Positions 30,863-39,811 of a stretch of DNA of 58,144 bases are shown in pieces. The DNA lies in NCBI GenBank assembly GCA_903951425.1, contig CAJBBX010000092.1, positions 1-58,144 of the forward strand, in the 5' to 3' direction. How positions within the stretch are numbered: position 1 is the first letter of the stretch; every line of letters starts with the position of its first letter. The notes beneath the pieces were generated by a model. It ran no database searches. It saw only the letters and a list, made by a program, of their open reading frames with translations, and was not told the origin of the DNA. A program made the position numbers and the translations under genes. Origin of the DNA: an uncultured Chthonomonas sp. Its GTDB lineage: Bacteria > Armatimonadota > Chthonomonadetes > Chthonomonadales > CAJBBX01.

Positions 30863-32236
30863 TTGAGCACAGACGCAACGCATCATACCGATCACACTGG
30901 TGTGACCTACGCCAGGGGGAAGCTGTTCCTTCTGAGCGTTATCGCACTGGTGACGGCAGGCATGGTCTTCAGTATTCGAGCCAGTAGCCTGAAGGAGATG
31001 GAGGACATCTTCTTCAAGGCCAGCGATCCCACGCACTCCGCCGCCCTCATCGGAGCGGTGGCCGGGGCGGCATTCCTGGGCTTCGCCATCTCCATCTTCG
31101 TCGGCAGCCCGCTCTGCGACTTCATGGGCATGGGGCGCCTTCTTGGCCTGTCGTGCCTCTGCTTCGTCGGCGGCACCGCGATCGCCATCACCACCAAGCC
31201 CGGCGGCTCCGCTTACGGGCTTCTGTGGGCCGGCATGTTCACCATGGGGCTGGGCCACGGACTGGTGGAGGCGGTGATCAACCCGCTGATCGCCACCATC
31301 TACCCTGACGACAAGACGCACCGCATGAACGTGCTGCACGCCTGGTGGCCCGGCGGCATCATCTTCGGCGGCCTCATCGGCTTCGGCATGGGCGCCGCGG
31401 GCCTCGCCTGGCAGTACAAGATGGCCGTCGTCCTGATCCCGGCCATCGCCTTCGGGATCATGCTCCTCACGACCAAGTTCCCCGCCACCGAGCGCATGGC
31501 CGCCGGCGTTTCGAACGCCGATATGCTGAAGGAGGCGTTCCGCCCGGCCTTCATCGTCCTCCTCCTCGCAATGCTGCTGACGGCCTCCGCCGAGCTGGCT
31601 CCCGGCCAGTGGGTGGACTCGGCCCTGACGCGCCTGGTGGGCTTCCAGGGCATCCTGCTGCTGGTCTACGTCAGCGGCCTGATGTTCGTGATGCGCCACT
31701 TCGCCGGCTCGCTGGCGCACAAGCTCTCGCCCATCGGCCTCATGTGGGTCTCGTGCCTGCTGGCGGCCCTGGGCCTTGTGGCGCTGGCCAAGGCCTCGTC
31801 GCCGGTCACCGGCCTCCTGGCCGCGACCGTCTGGGGCGTCGGCGTCTGCTACATGTGGCCGACCATGCTCGGCATCACCTCCGAGCGCTTCCCCAGGGGC
31901 GGCGCCCTGGCGCTGGGCCTCATGGGTTGCTCCGGCAATATCGCGATCTACTACATGCTGCCCACAATCGGCAAGTGGTTTGACGCCGCCAAGGTCGCCT
32001 CGTCCAAAGCCCTGGCGGGCTGCACGTTCGACGAGCTGCAGAAGCAGGCCGCCGACGCCGCCGCAAGCCCGGCCATCAAGGCGCAGTTGGACAAGGTCCT
32101 TGCCGAGGCGTCCAGTGATGCGTTCATGAAGGTGGCCGCACTGCCGGCCGTGTTGTTGGTGGTCTTCGGCATCTGGTGGATCATCGACAAGTCCAAGGGC
32201 GGCTACCAGGCCATCAAGCTGGAGGCCGGCGAGTAG
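30863..32236 (+). CDS. MFS sugar permease (FucP/FHS-like), TTG start
   Basis: 457 residues with 12 predicted membrane helices. After a His-rich cytosolic start (THHTDHTGVTYARGK) the helices run from LFLLSVIALVTAGMVFSI onward. Typical MFS signs are FVGSPLCDFMGMGRLLGL after helix 2, NPLIATIYPDDKTHRMNVLHAWWPGGI in the middle, and RHFAGSLAHKLSPIGLMW after helix 7. The NxLHAWWPGG pattern resembles the FHS (fucose-galactose-hexose:proton symporter) subfamily. TTG at 30863 is preceded by AAGGGGGG 4-9 bases upstream, so it is the likely start. A terminator follows. The transported sugar is not determinable; the many glycosidases suggest a glycan-derived sugar. Confidence 0.9.
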   Translation: MSTDATHHTDHTGVTYARGKLFLLSVIALVTAGMVFSIRASSLKEMEDIFFKASDPTHSAALIGAVAGAAFLGFAISIFVGSPLCDFMGMGRLLGLSCLCFVGGTAIAITTKPGGSAYGLLWAGMFTMGLGHGLVEAVINPLIATIYPDDKTHRMNVLHAWWPGGIIFGGLIGFGMGAAGLAWQYKMAVVLIPAIAFGIMLLTTKFPATERMAAGVSNADMLKEAFRPAFIVLLLAMLLTASAELAPGQWVDSALTRLVGFQGILLLVYVSGLMFVMRHFAGSLAHKLSPIGLMWVSCLLAALGLVALAKASSPVTGLLAATVWGVGVCYMWPTMLGITSERFPRGGALALGLMGCSGNIAIYYMLPTIGKWFDAAKVASSKALAGCTFDELQKQAADAAASPAIKAQLDKVLAEASSDAFMKVAALPAVLLVVFGIWWIIDKSKGGYQAIKLEAGE

Positions 32237-32269
32237 GGTCTCCTTCCGCAGGCTGTCCATTCGTCCATC

Positions 32270-32306
32270 GCAAGCCGGGCGCTCCCTCGCGGGACGCCCG
32301 GCTTGC
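32270..32306 (+). terminator. Terminator of the MFS permease gene
   Basis: GCAAGCCGGGCG (32270-32281) pairs perfectly with CGCCCGGCTTGC (32295-32306) around a 13-base loop, followed by TTGTTCC. It begins 34 bases after the permease stop. Confidence 0.8.
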
Positions 32307-32441
32307 TTGTTCCGTGGAGCCTATCGGCGCCGCTCAGGGAGTGCTGGGCCGGGCCGCGTCGTACGGGGAGGAGGAACAGCGCCGCAGATGGGCGGCGCTC
32401 TGCTGGCGCGTCCGCTCCGGCCGCGCGGGAGAACCTTACAG

Positions 32442-35400
32442 ATGCGTAGCATTTCAGCGATAGCGGCAGCAGCGGCGCTGGCGGCCGCACCGACCTGGGC
32501 ACTGCCAGGCGGCACGCCGACCGGCAAGACACGGTACGGCTCGCTTCCGTTGCAGTTTGTCCAGACCGGCCAGCCCGGGTCCTACCTTGCGCGAGGGAAG
32601 GGCTACGGCCTCGCCGTCTCGCAGCGAGGCGCCGTGTTGACCCTCGTGCGGGGCGATGGCAAGGCGGGCCCCAAAGCCGTCTCCTTCGGCATGCGCACGG
32701 TGGGAGGCAATCCCGACGCGGTGATGACCGCCTCGGGCAAGCTGCCCGGCGCCGTCTCCAGCTTCGTGGGCGATCGGTCCCAGTGGCGCGTGGGAATGCC
32801 CGCCTACGCCACCGTCCGCGTGGGACAGGTCTACCCCGGCATCGACCTCGTCTACACCGGCAACCAGAGGCAGGTCGAGTACGACTTCGTGGTGGCGCCC
32901 GGCGCCGATCCGTCGCGCATCCGGATGGCCTTCGAGGGGTTGCAGGGCTCCTCGCTGGATGCCGACGGCGGCCTGCGCATGGCCACGCGGCTGGGCGACC
33001 TGCGCAAGTCGCGCCCGACGCTCTACCAGGTCGTCGGCGGCAAGCGCGTGCAGGTGGCCGGCGGCTTCCGACCGATCCCGGGCCGCGCCGGCGAGTACGG
33101 GTTCCGGGTCGGGAGCTATGACCGCTCCCGGCGGCTCGTCATCGACCCCGTCTTCGAGTATTCCACCTTCTCCGGCGCTGGCGGAGCCGATGTGGGCGGC
33201 GGGATCGCGGTCAACGCCGCCGGCGAGGCCTACTTCACTGGTAACACCGCCTCGGGGGGCTATCCCGTCACCGTAGGCGCCTTCGACGTCACCTACAACC
33301 TCAACACCGACGCGTTCGTCACCAAGCTCAATGCCGCCGGATCGGCGCAGGTCTACTCGGCGTTCCTGGGCGGCGCAGGTCCCGATGACGGCGTGGGGAT
33401 CACGCTGGACGACACCGGCGCCGCCTACGTTGTGGGCCGCACAGCGTCGCCCAACTTCCCAACCAACGCCGGTGCGGTGCAATCGGTCTTCGCCGGAGGG
33501 CTGACGGATGGCTTCATCACCAAGGTCGACCCCTCAGGCGCCTCACTCGCGTTCTCGACCTACCTGGGCGGCAGCGGCGATGACGGCTGCACGGCCGTCG
33601 CCGTCAGCATGAACCACGCGCCGTACGTCACCGGCTACGCGCGCTCCGCAAACTTCCCGATCACGGCCGGGGCCTTCGATACGTCGTGGAACGGCCACTA
33701 CGACGCCTTCGTGGCCGTGCTGACGCCCAACGGCGGCTCCCTCGTCGGCTCCACCTACCTTGGCGGCAACGCCGAGGACTCGGGCATGGGCATCGGCCTG
33801 ATCGATAACGTGCCCATCATCTCCGGCTACACCGAGTCGCCCCAGTTCCCGACCTCGCAAGGGGCCTTCCAGACCGCCAGGCTCGGGCCGTCGGACGCCT
33901 TCTGTGCGCGCTTCACGGCCGACCTCACCGGTGCGCAGTACATCACGCTGGTGGGCGGGTCTGGGGCCGACATTGGCGCGGGCATGGCCATCAACAGCAA
34001 GCAGGAGGCAGCCTTCACCGGGTACACCGAGTCGGCCGACTTCCCCGTGCAGGCGGGCTCGTACCAGACCACGCTCAAGGGCGTCCGCGATGCCATTGTG
34101 GTGCAGGTCGGCAGCACCGGTACCACCCTCATGGGCAGCAGCTACCTGGGTGGCGATGCCGCTGACGAGGGGCACGCCATCGTGCTCGACTCGCAGGCCT
34201 ACGTGGTCGCCGGCACCACCGGCTCGTCGAACTTTCCCACCACCCTGGGCGCCGCGCAACCCGCCTTCAAGGGCGGCAGCGATGCCTTTGTCACGCGCAT
34301 CTGGGCGCCCTGCACCGGCGTGCCCTACTCCACCTATGTGGGCGGCGCCCAGCAGGACGAGGGCAACGGCCTGGCCATCGACACGACCGGCGCCGTCTAC
34401 CTCTCCGGCACCACGATCTCGGCCGGGTTCCCGGTGACCGTCGGCGCATTCCAGACGACGATCGGCGGCTCAAGCGACGCCTATGTGGTGAAGCTCCGCA
34501 CCTTCGGCCTGGCCGTGGTCACCGTCCTGCCGGCTCTGGGCAAGCCTGGCGCGGCCTCAGCGCTGCAAGCCTCGCTCAACCGAGCATCCGACGGAGCGGC
34601 GATCGTGGGCGCGATTCTTGGCTACACACTGGACGGCTCCTCGATCGGCTCGGCGACCACGACCGCCACCGGCCTTGCGTCGCTGTCGGTTCTCGTCACC
34701 GACGCGATGGCCGTTGGCGTGCACCCGATCGGCGTCTCCTTCGCCGGTGACGCCGACTTCGGCCCGACCGCCTCCAACGGCGTCCTAACCGTCTCGCAGG
34801 CCGCGACGGCGCTCTACGTTCCCGACCGGACCCAGATCATCACGCTACCCGTGGCCCTGAAGGCGTGGCTGAAGCGCACCACCGACGGCGGCTGGCTCGT
34901 GGGCCGCTCGGTGGCATTCGCCGTCGACGGGACTTCCGTCGGCTCGGCGACCACCGATGCCGGCGGACAGGCCGTGCTGACGTGGGTGGTCACCGGCGGG
35001 CCCGCCACTCGGACGATCAAGGCCGAGTTCGCCGGGGAGGTGCACTACCTCGCCTCTGCCGGCACGGCCACTCTCACGGCCCAGACCGTCGCGACTAAGG
35101 TCTACGTCGTGGATCGCCTGAACGTCAAGATCAAGACCTACACGGTTCTGAAGGCCTACCTCTACACGCTCGCCAGCGCCATCATCCCGGGCAAGTCGAT
35201 GACGATGGAGGTCGACGGCACGAGCCTTGGCTCGCAGGTCACCAACTCCGGAGGCTATATCAGCTTCGGCTACACAGTGCCCGAAGGCGTGGGGGCAGGC
35301 AACCGCGTGGTCAAGGCAATCTGGGCCGGCGACGGCGGATACCTGGCGTCGAGCAACACCGGCAAGCTGGGCGTGGTGCAGGGCAACCTCTACGTCTGGC

Positions 35401-35678
35401 CCTACGTCCGCTCCGGCAAGCGCGGCACGGTCCACCCGCTGAAGGCCTACGTGCGAAGCCTGCCGGATTACGTGATCCAACCCGGCAAGAGCATCACATT
35501 CAAGGTGAACGGCTCCGTTATCGGCTCCGCCAACGTGGCCGCCGACGGCTGGGCCACGGTGAACTGGTCCATCCCGGCCGGCGAGCCCACGGGCGCCCAC
35601 ACGGCCTCCGCCGAGTTCGCGGGCGACGCCTGGTACGCCGCGGTGAGCGCGAGCACCACCTTCAACGTGGTGCCGTAG
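32442..35678 (+). CDS. Large secreted SBBP beta-propeller / Ig-like repeat protein
   Basis: 1078 residues. Signal peptide MRSISAIAAAAALAAAPTWA. Residues 25-245 form a beta-rich N domain found ahead of SBBP repeats (YGSLPLQFVQTGQ, PGIDLVYTGNQRQVEYDFVV). Residues about 246-690 hold seven SBBP repeats, each with a GxIGVGI/DxGNAYVTG-like turn and a tail such as NFPTNAGAVQ, NFPITAGAFD or QFPTSQGAFQ. Residues about 695-1078 hold four Ig-like repeats, each with a TLDGSSIGSATT-type strand and ending in FAGD. GGGAG lies about 10 bases before the ATG. SBBP proteins are surface or matrix proteins; binding partner unknown. It stands alone between two terminators. Confidence 0.9.
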   Translation: MRSISAIAAAAALAAAPTWALPGGTPTGKTRYGSLPLQFVQTGQPGSYLARGKGYGLAVSQRGAVLTLVRGDGKAGPKAVSFGMRTVGGNPDAVMTASGKLPGAVSSFVGDRSQWRVGMPAYATVRVGQVYPGIDLVYTGNQRQVEYDFVVAPGADPSRIRMAFEGLQGSSLDADGGLRMATRLGDLRKSRPTLYQVVGGKRVQVAGGFRPIPGRAGEYGFRVGSYDRSRRLVIDPVFEYSTFSGAGGADVGGGIAVNAAGEAYFTGNTASGGYPVTVGAFDVTYNLNTDAFVTKLNAAGSAQVYSAFLGGAGPDDGVGITLDDTGAAYVVGRTASPNFPTNAGAVQSVFAGGLTDGFITKVDPSGASLAFSTYLGGSGDDGCTAVAVSMNHAPYVTGYARSANFPITAGAFDTSWNGHYDAFVAVLTPNGGSLVGSTYLGGNAEDSGMGIGLIDNVPIISGYTESPQFPTSQGAFQTARLGPSDAFCARFTADLTGAQYITLVGGSGADIGAGMAINSKQEAAFTGYTESADFPVQAGSYQTTLKGVRDAIVVQVGSTGTTLMGSSYLGGDAADEGHAIVLDSQAYVVAGTTGSSNFPTTLGAAQPAFKGGSDAFVTRIWAPCTGVPYSTYVGGAQQDEGNGLAIDTTGAVYLSGTTISAGFPVTVGAFQTTIGGSSDAYVVKLRTFGLAVVTVLPALGKPGAASALQASLNRASDGAAIVGAILGYTLDGSSIGSATTTATGLASLSVLVTDAMAVGVHPIGVSFAGDADFGPTASNGVLTVSQAATALYVPDRTQIITLPVALKAWLKRTTDGGWLVGRSVAFAVDGTSVGSATTDAGGQAVLTWVVTGGPATRTIKAEFAGEVHYLASAGTATLTAQTVATKVYVVDRLNVKIKTYTVLKAYLYTLASAIIPGKSMTMEVDGTSLGSQVTNSGGYISFGYTVPEGVGAGNRVVKAIWAGDGGYLASSNTGKLGVVQGNLYVWPYVRSGKRGTVHPLKAYVRSLPDYVIQPGKSITFKVNGSVIGSANVAADGWATVNWSIPAGEPTGAHTASAEFAGDAWYAAVSASTTFNVVP
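33181..35675 (+). repeat. In-frame repeat array (7 SBBP + 4 Ig-like units)
   Basis: From 33181 to about 34500 the same ~65-codon unit recurs seven times, recognised by repeated TxFPxTxGAF and STYLGG(S/N)GxDxG segments. From about 34540 a second ~95-codon unit recurs four times with KAYL, VDGTSLGS and FAGDxxYL blocks. The units have diverged, so recombination between copies would mostly be suppressed. Confidence 0.8.
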
Positions 35679-35702
35679 CCCGCAGTCGGCGGCGAGACGC
35701 TT

Positions 35703-35739
35703 CATACGGCCCCGGGGCATGGCGCTCCGGGGCCGTATG
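35703..35739 (+). terminator. Terminator of the SBBP protein gene
   Basis: CATACGGCCCCGG (35703-35715) pairs perfectly with CCGGGGCCGTATG (35727-35739) around an 11-base loop, 25 bases after the stop. No T-run. Confidence 0.75.
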
Positions 35740-35845
35740 CACGTGCGGAGGCGGTGGGAACCGCGACTGCACGGCGGGACCGTGCTGACACCACTGACCG
35801 GACTGACGGCGGGACGCCGGCGCGGCGGCGTGGCACGCAGCACAA

Positions 35846-35885
35846 AGCCCCGGGGCGGACGCCATGCGGCGCCATCCCCAGGGCT
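35846..35885 (-). terminator. Probable terminator of the DUF4965 gene
   Basis: On the minus strand an arm at 35876-35885 pairs 9 of 10 with 35846-35855 (AGCCCCGGGG on the plus strand), followed by TTT. It lies 19 bases past the stop of the minus-strand gene. The rest of the 225-base gap to the plus-strand gene's stop has only the other hairpin and no ORF I would support. Confidence 0.5.
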
Positions 35886-35903
35886 CTTGTACATGCGGCG
35901 GGC

Positions 35904-38474
35904 CTACTTCTTCTTGCTGACGCCGATACCCACGTCGATGAACTGGCCGCCGGTGGTCTGGCGGCAGTGGACCGCCAGCACGTGGCGGCCGGGGGTCAGC
36001 GCGGCTTGCGCGGCTTTGGCGACGGGCACGGTGACGTAGTCCGAGACGTAGCCGGTGAGCGCCGCCGCCTTGACGCCGTCGATGCTGATCTCGGCATCCT
36101 CGTCGTGATGCACCAGCAGCCCCAACGCGCCCGAAACGCCGGCGGGCCACTCGATCTCGCGGCGGAGCCAGATGTCGCCCGTGGACCACTCGGTGCCGAT
36201 GACGGCGCCGGGGGTGCCCTGGGTTCCGAAGCCGCCGTTGCCCGTCTGCCACGCCTCATCGGCGAAGCGGGGTTGCTGCCACCCTGCGGCGGGCTGCTGC
36301 GTGGTGTAGCGCCAGGTGGCCTCGCGGCCCGTGGGGATCACCACGGAGAGCTCGAGCCGCTCGGGAAGCGGGGCATAACCGGTGGGTCGGGAGGGGTTGC
36401 GCGAGGCCCACTTCTTCCAGAGCGCCTCGTCGTAGAGCAGCGGCAGGAGCGCTCCGCCCACCACCGGACGGGCCTGGAAGCCCACCTTCTTGGCGTTCTG
36501 GGTCCAGTACCAGTCGGTCATAGGCACGCGGTCTGTCGTATCCTGCAGCATGCCGGCCAGGGGTTTGACGAGCGCGTCGAAGTCCTCGCGGTTGCCCGTA
36601 AGCGTGGCGCTCCAGATCGTCCAATCCAGCTTGGTATAGGGCTGGCGGTTGTCCAGGGGCAAGCCGTAGCGGTTCAGGATGGAGCGGTAGTAGGCCACCT
36701 CGGTACGGCCCACCTCGGCGGGGAAGAGGCCCAGGCCGAGGATGCGGTCCCAGACGATGTTGTACTTCTGGCTCCAGGTGCCGGGCTTGTCGAAGGCGAG
36801 GCGCGTGTGGCCGCCGTCGTCGGCCATCTGCTGCCAGCGGGAGGCGAAACCCTTGGCCATGTCGGTGTACCGGGTGGCCGTGGCCGCGTCGCCGCGCATC
36901 TTGGCCAGCATACCGTAGGCCCCCAGCGCCACGATGGCCTTGGCGGAGAGGTTCACGTTGTGGGCCAGGTGGCCGGCGAAGTCATCGGTGCAGAGCTGGT
37001 TCTCGGGATCGAGGCCCTTGTCGCGGAGGTACTCGGCCCACTTGGTGAGCGTCGGCCAATAGTGGGTCGCGTAGTCGGCGTTGCCCTCCATCTTGGCCAG
37101 GCCGGCCATGAGGATGAGCAGGTTGCCCGTCTCCTCGACCGGCATCTGGTTCTCCTCGGTCCGCTCGCCGCCGCCATAGACCTGCGCGGTGGCGTGGGGG
37201 TAGGTGCCCAGGTCGTGGGGCGCGAAGGGCCACTTCCACCGGTCCGACGCGCTGTAGTCCATGACGGGCTGGAGCATGGCGCGGGCCGTGGCAGGGCCGA
37301 AGAGGAGGAACTGCGGGCCCATGGGATAGATCACATCCACGGTGGCAATGCAGCCGTTGCTGAAGTTCTCCTTGGGGAAGAAGAGGGGTTGCCCGGCGGG
37401 GTCGGCGGCGAGCTTGTTGCCCGCGAAGGCCTGGCGGTAGGCCAGCGTGGCAATCCACGCGAAGTCCGCGCCGCCCACGCGCTTGAGGTCCGCGGTGAGC
37501 TCGCGGTCCAGTGCGGCGCACCGCTTCTCCAGCGCGGGTAGGTCGGCCATGGCAGACTTGATCAGCTGCGCAGCGCCGGCGCCGTTGCGCGCCCAGTAGG
37601 GCTTCAGGTCGTTCTCGAAGTAGCGGATGCAGAGGCCGTCATCATACGCCACCAGCACGGTGCGGCTCACCGGCGCGGAGGTCACAGTGCCGAGCGGGAT
37701 GGCGATGGCCAGCGCGACGCCGCCCTCCTTCACGGGGCGCGGGGAGGCCGCATCGTCGGCCGGCAGGGCGCCCGAGCCGGCGAAGCTTCGGCGCATGAGG
37801 TCGCCGGACGCCGCGCACAGCTTGGCCGACTGGCCCGGCAGCGGCGCAAGGTAGAGCCGGCCCCAGTCGATGCGCAGGTTGTCGCCACGCTTGGCCAGCA
37901 CGGGCTGCTCGACGGTGCCGACGCAGAGGGCGGGAACGCCTCCGGGGCGCACGCGCTGCCACCGCACGGGTTGGTCCGGCGTGTTGACGGCGAGCTCCGC
38001 GCCGGCGTCGAAGTAGACCGCCACGGCGTGCTTCTTGCCGTCGGTGGCGTTCACCTTCCAGGTGATGTAGCCCAGCGAGCGCGAAAGCTGGTCCAGGTCA
38101 TCGGGCAGCATGGGCGTCAGGAAGGAGAGCTCCACGGCCACGCCCGCGCCGGCGAAGCGGTAGGTGCTGCGCGTGGGCGTGACGACGCAGGCGGTCTGCC
38201 GCATAGCGGGCAGGTCGGCGGTCTCGGAACCCATGAGGCGGTACGCGGCGCCGTCCACCCGGATGAGGGAGTGGAGGGGCTGCGTGGCGCCGGTCCAGTG
38301 GCTGGTCTCGCCGCCGGTGAGGGCGTCGGTGCAGGACCAGACGCTGAAGTAGGGATCAGTGGCCAGAAGCGGCACCGCGGGCGCGCGTCGGGCGCCCTCC
38401 GGCGCAGCCGAGGCGGCCGCGCACCAGAGGGCAAGGAGAGGGGCGGCCAGCAAGGCCGCACGAATCAGGGACAT
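35904..38474 (-). CDS. GtaA-like secreted protein (DUF5127-DUF4965-DUF1793) with C-terminal sugar-binding domain
   Basis: 856 residues. Signal peptide MSLIRAALLAAPLLALWCAAASA. The order is that of fungal glutaminase A-like proteins. The N-terminal DUF5127 region has VPLLATDPYFSVWSCTDAL and HWTGATQPLHSLIRVDG. The alpha/alpha toroid (about residues 315-650) has PMGPQFLLFGPATARAMLQPV, WKWPFAPHDLGTYPHATAQVYGG and LMAGLAKMEGNADYATHYWPTLTKW. The end (about 680-850) is a galactose-binding-like beta-sandwich. True glutaminase activity is doubtful for bacterial members, which often sit in glycan loci. AGGAG lies 7 bases before the ATG at 38474, so that start is preferred over one 15 bases upstream. 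Confidence 0.88.
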   Translation of the reverse strand: MSLIRAALLAAPLLALWCAAASAAPEGARRAPAVPLLATDPYFSVWSCTDALTGGETSHWTGATQPLHSLIRVDGAAYRLMGSETADLPAMRQTACVVTPTRSTYRFAGAGVAVELSFLTPMLPDDLDQLSRSLGYITWKVNATDGKKHAVAVYFDAGAELAVNTPDQPVRWQRVRPGGVPALCVGTVEQPVLAKRGDNLRIDWGRLYLAPLPGQSAKLCAASGDLMRRSFAGSGALPADDAASPRPVKEGGVALAIAIPLGTVTSAPVSRTVLVAYDDGLCIRYFENDLKPYWARNGAGAAQLIKSAMADLPALEKRCAALDRELTADLKRVGGADFAWIATLAYRQAFAGNKLAADPAGQPLFFPKENFSNGCIATVDVIYPMGPQFLLFGPATARAMLQPVMDYSASDRWKWPFAPHDLGTYPHATAQVYGGGERTEENQMPVEETGNLLILMAGLAKMEGNADYATHYWPTLTKWAEYLRDKGLDPENQLCTDDFAGHLAHNVNLSAKAIVALGAYGMLAKMRGDAATATRYTDMAKGFASRWQQMADDGGHTRLAFDKPGTWSQKYNIVWDRILGLGLFPAEVGRTEVAYYRSILNRYGLPLDNRQPYTKLDWTIWSATLTGNREDFDALVKPLAGMLQDTTDRVPMTDWYWTQNAKKVGFQARPVVGGALLPLLYDEALWKKWASRNPSRPTGYAPLPERLELSVVIPTGREATWRYTTQQPAAGWQQPRFADEAWQTGNGGFGTQGTPGAVIGTEWSTGDIWLRREIEWPAGVSGALGLLVHHDEDAEISIDGVKAAALTGYVSDYVTVPVAKAAQAALTPGRHVLAVHCRQTTGGQFIDVGIGVSKKK

Positions 38475-38556
38475 ACCAGACTCCTGCAAAGGGATGCCCC
38501 CAAGTTCGTCACCCCGCCTGGCAAGTCCTGCCCGCGCGGGAGGTGAGACCGCGAGC

Positions 38557-39642
38557 CTACAGCGAGGTGACGCCGTAGACCGTCAGGACGCCCAAAATCT
38601 CGTCCGCATGAGCGTAGATATCATCGAGCCCAATGATGTCGTGCCACTGCTCAACCTTGTTGGCCCCAAACACCACCAGCTGCTTGCGGCGCTCCGTGAA
38701 CTTGAACCGGCAGATTGGCTTGCGGTTGCTATCGTCAAGGATCACCGAGCAGTAGCTGAGGGCATCACGCAGGCAAATGCGGCTCTGGTCAACTCGCTGC
38801 CTCAGGATCGCCTTGACGATGTAGAACGCCTCCCACTCCTCCGGCGTCGTAACAACATCCTTGCTGGACGGCGGCGGCACTTCCGCGGCTGGTGGATCGG
38901 TGTCGCTTCGCAAAGGCAGGTCAGATGTTTCGTCGGCCAGAGCCTGCTTCAGGCGGTCGCTGATGCGGTCGCTCACTAGTTGGTTTACAGCCCGACGCAC
39001 GATGTCCGTGAACTGGGCGAGCACCGCCTGCGTCTTGTTGCCGCTGTAGACGCGGGCGACCAAGAACCTGACAAACTCCTGTGAGGGCGCCTGAAACTCC
39101 TCATTCAGAATCCGGCGCACTTCTTTGGTGTACTTAAGCTCGCTGGCCGTCGCGAGGATCGTGTCCAGGTCGAAGGTCGACTTGGTGAACTTCCGGAGCT
39201 CGTCGACGAGGGGTTCGCGGATGTCAAGCAGGTTGAACTCGAGGAACGGCTTCTGGTCCATCTTGTTGGTCTCGTCCAGGTCGGTGAAGAACCGGTAGAG
39301 GAGGCCGTTGGTCAGGATCGCGAATCGCGCCTTGGTGACGGTGAAGTACCGGAACAGCTGCGAGGCGTGCTCAGTGTCCAGGTCTGCCCCAGACCACTTG
39401 CATTCAATGAGAATGGCCGGCGTCCCATCACGGAAGATGGCGTAGTCGACTTTCTCGCCCTTCTTCGTGCCGACATCAGTGGTGAACTCGGGCACGACCT
39501 CGGTCGGGTCAAAGACATCGTAGCCAAGGGCCGCCAGGAACGGCAGAACGAGCGCATGCTTGGTGGCTTCCTCTGTCTGGAGGTTCGGCAGCTGCCGCTG
39601 CGCAGTGGCGTTCAGAGCGCGTATCTTGTCGATGAAATCCAT
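38557..39642 (-). CDS. Orphan HsdR_N-type restriction-endonuclease-fold protein
   Basis: 361 residues. The N-terminal ~140 residues match the type I restriction HsdR N-terminal nuclease domain: QTEEATKHALVLPFLAALGYDVFDPTEVVPEF, then D66 in KVDYAIFRDG, E80 and K82 in ILIECKWSGAD, a PD-(D/E)xK set, followed by YFTVTKARFAILTNG. The rest (about 150-361) is helical then a small alpha/beta domain (KFTERRKQLVVFG). No helicase motor, HsdM or HsdS is nearby, so this is not a full type I system. GC content is visibly lower than the neighbours, with AT-ending codons, suggesting transfer. GGGGAA precedes the ATG by about 7 bases. Such orphan proteins occur in defence islands, but function here is unknown. 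Confidence 0.88.
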   Translation of the reverse strand: MDFIDKIRALNATAQRQLPNLQTEEATKHALVLPFLAALGYDVFDPTEVVPEFTTDVGTKKGEKVDYAIFRDGTPAILIECKWSGADLDTEHASQLFRYFTVTKARFAILTNGLLYRFFTDLDETNKMDQKPFLEFNLLDIREPLVDELRKFTKSTFDLDTILATASELKYTKEVRRILNEEFQAPSQEFVRFLVARVYSGNKTQAVLAQFTDIVRRAVNQLVSDRISDRLKQALADETSDLPLRSDTDPPAAEVPPPSSKDVVTTPEEWEAFYIVKAILRQRVDQSRICLRDALSYCSVILDDSNRKPICRFKFTERRKQLVVFGANKVEQWHDIIGLDDIYAHADEILGVLTVYGVTSL

Positions 39643-39811
39643 GGTCGTATTCCCCTTGTCATGAACGCCGAAGTTCGGGGCAGCGGACTGCCGATGAGCA
39701 TCATATTCCGGAACCGTTGTCGGTGGCTACATGCCTATTTCGTCGCGCAGCCCCGATTGTCCTGCCGCTGGTCACCGATGGGGTATCCGTCCAGCTCCGC
39801 CGCAGTCCTCC

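Noticed and set aside
33181-35675. DNA tandem repeat or mobile element in the SBBP gene
   Set aside because: The units are diverged in-frame protein repeats, with no target-site duplications, terminal inverted repeats or transposase.
38557-39642. Complete type I restriction system
   Set aside because: Only the HsdR nuclease-type domain is present; no helicase motor, hsdM or hsdS is found on either side.
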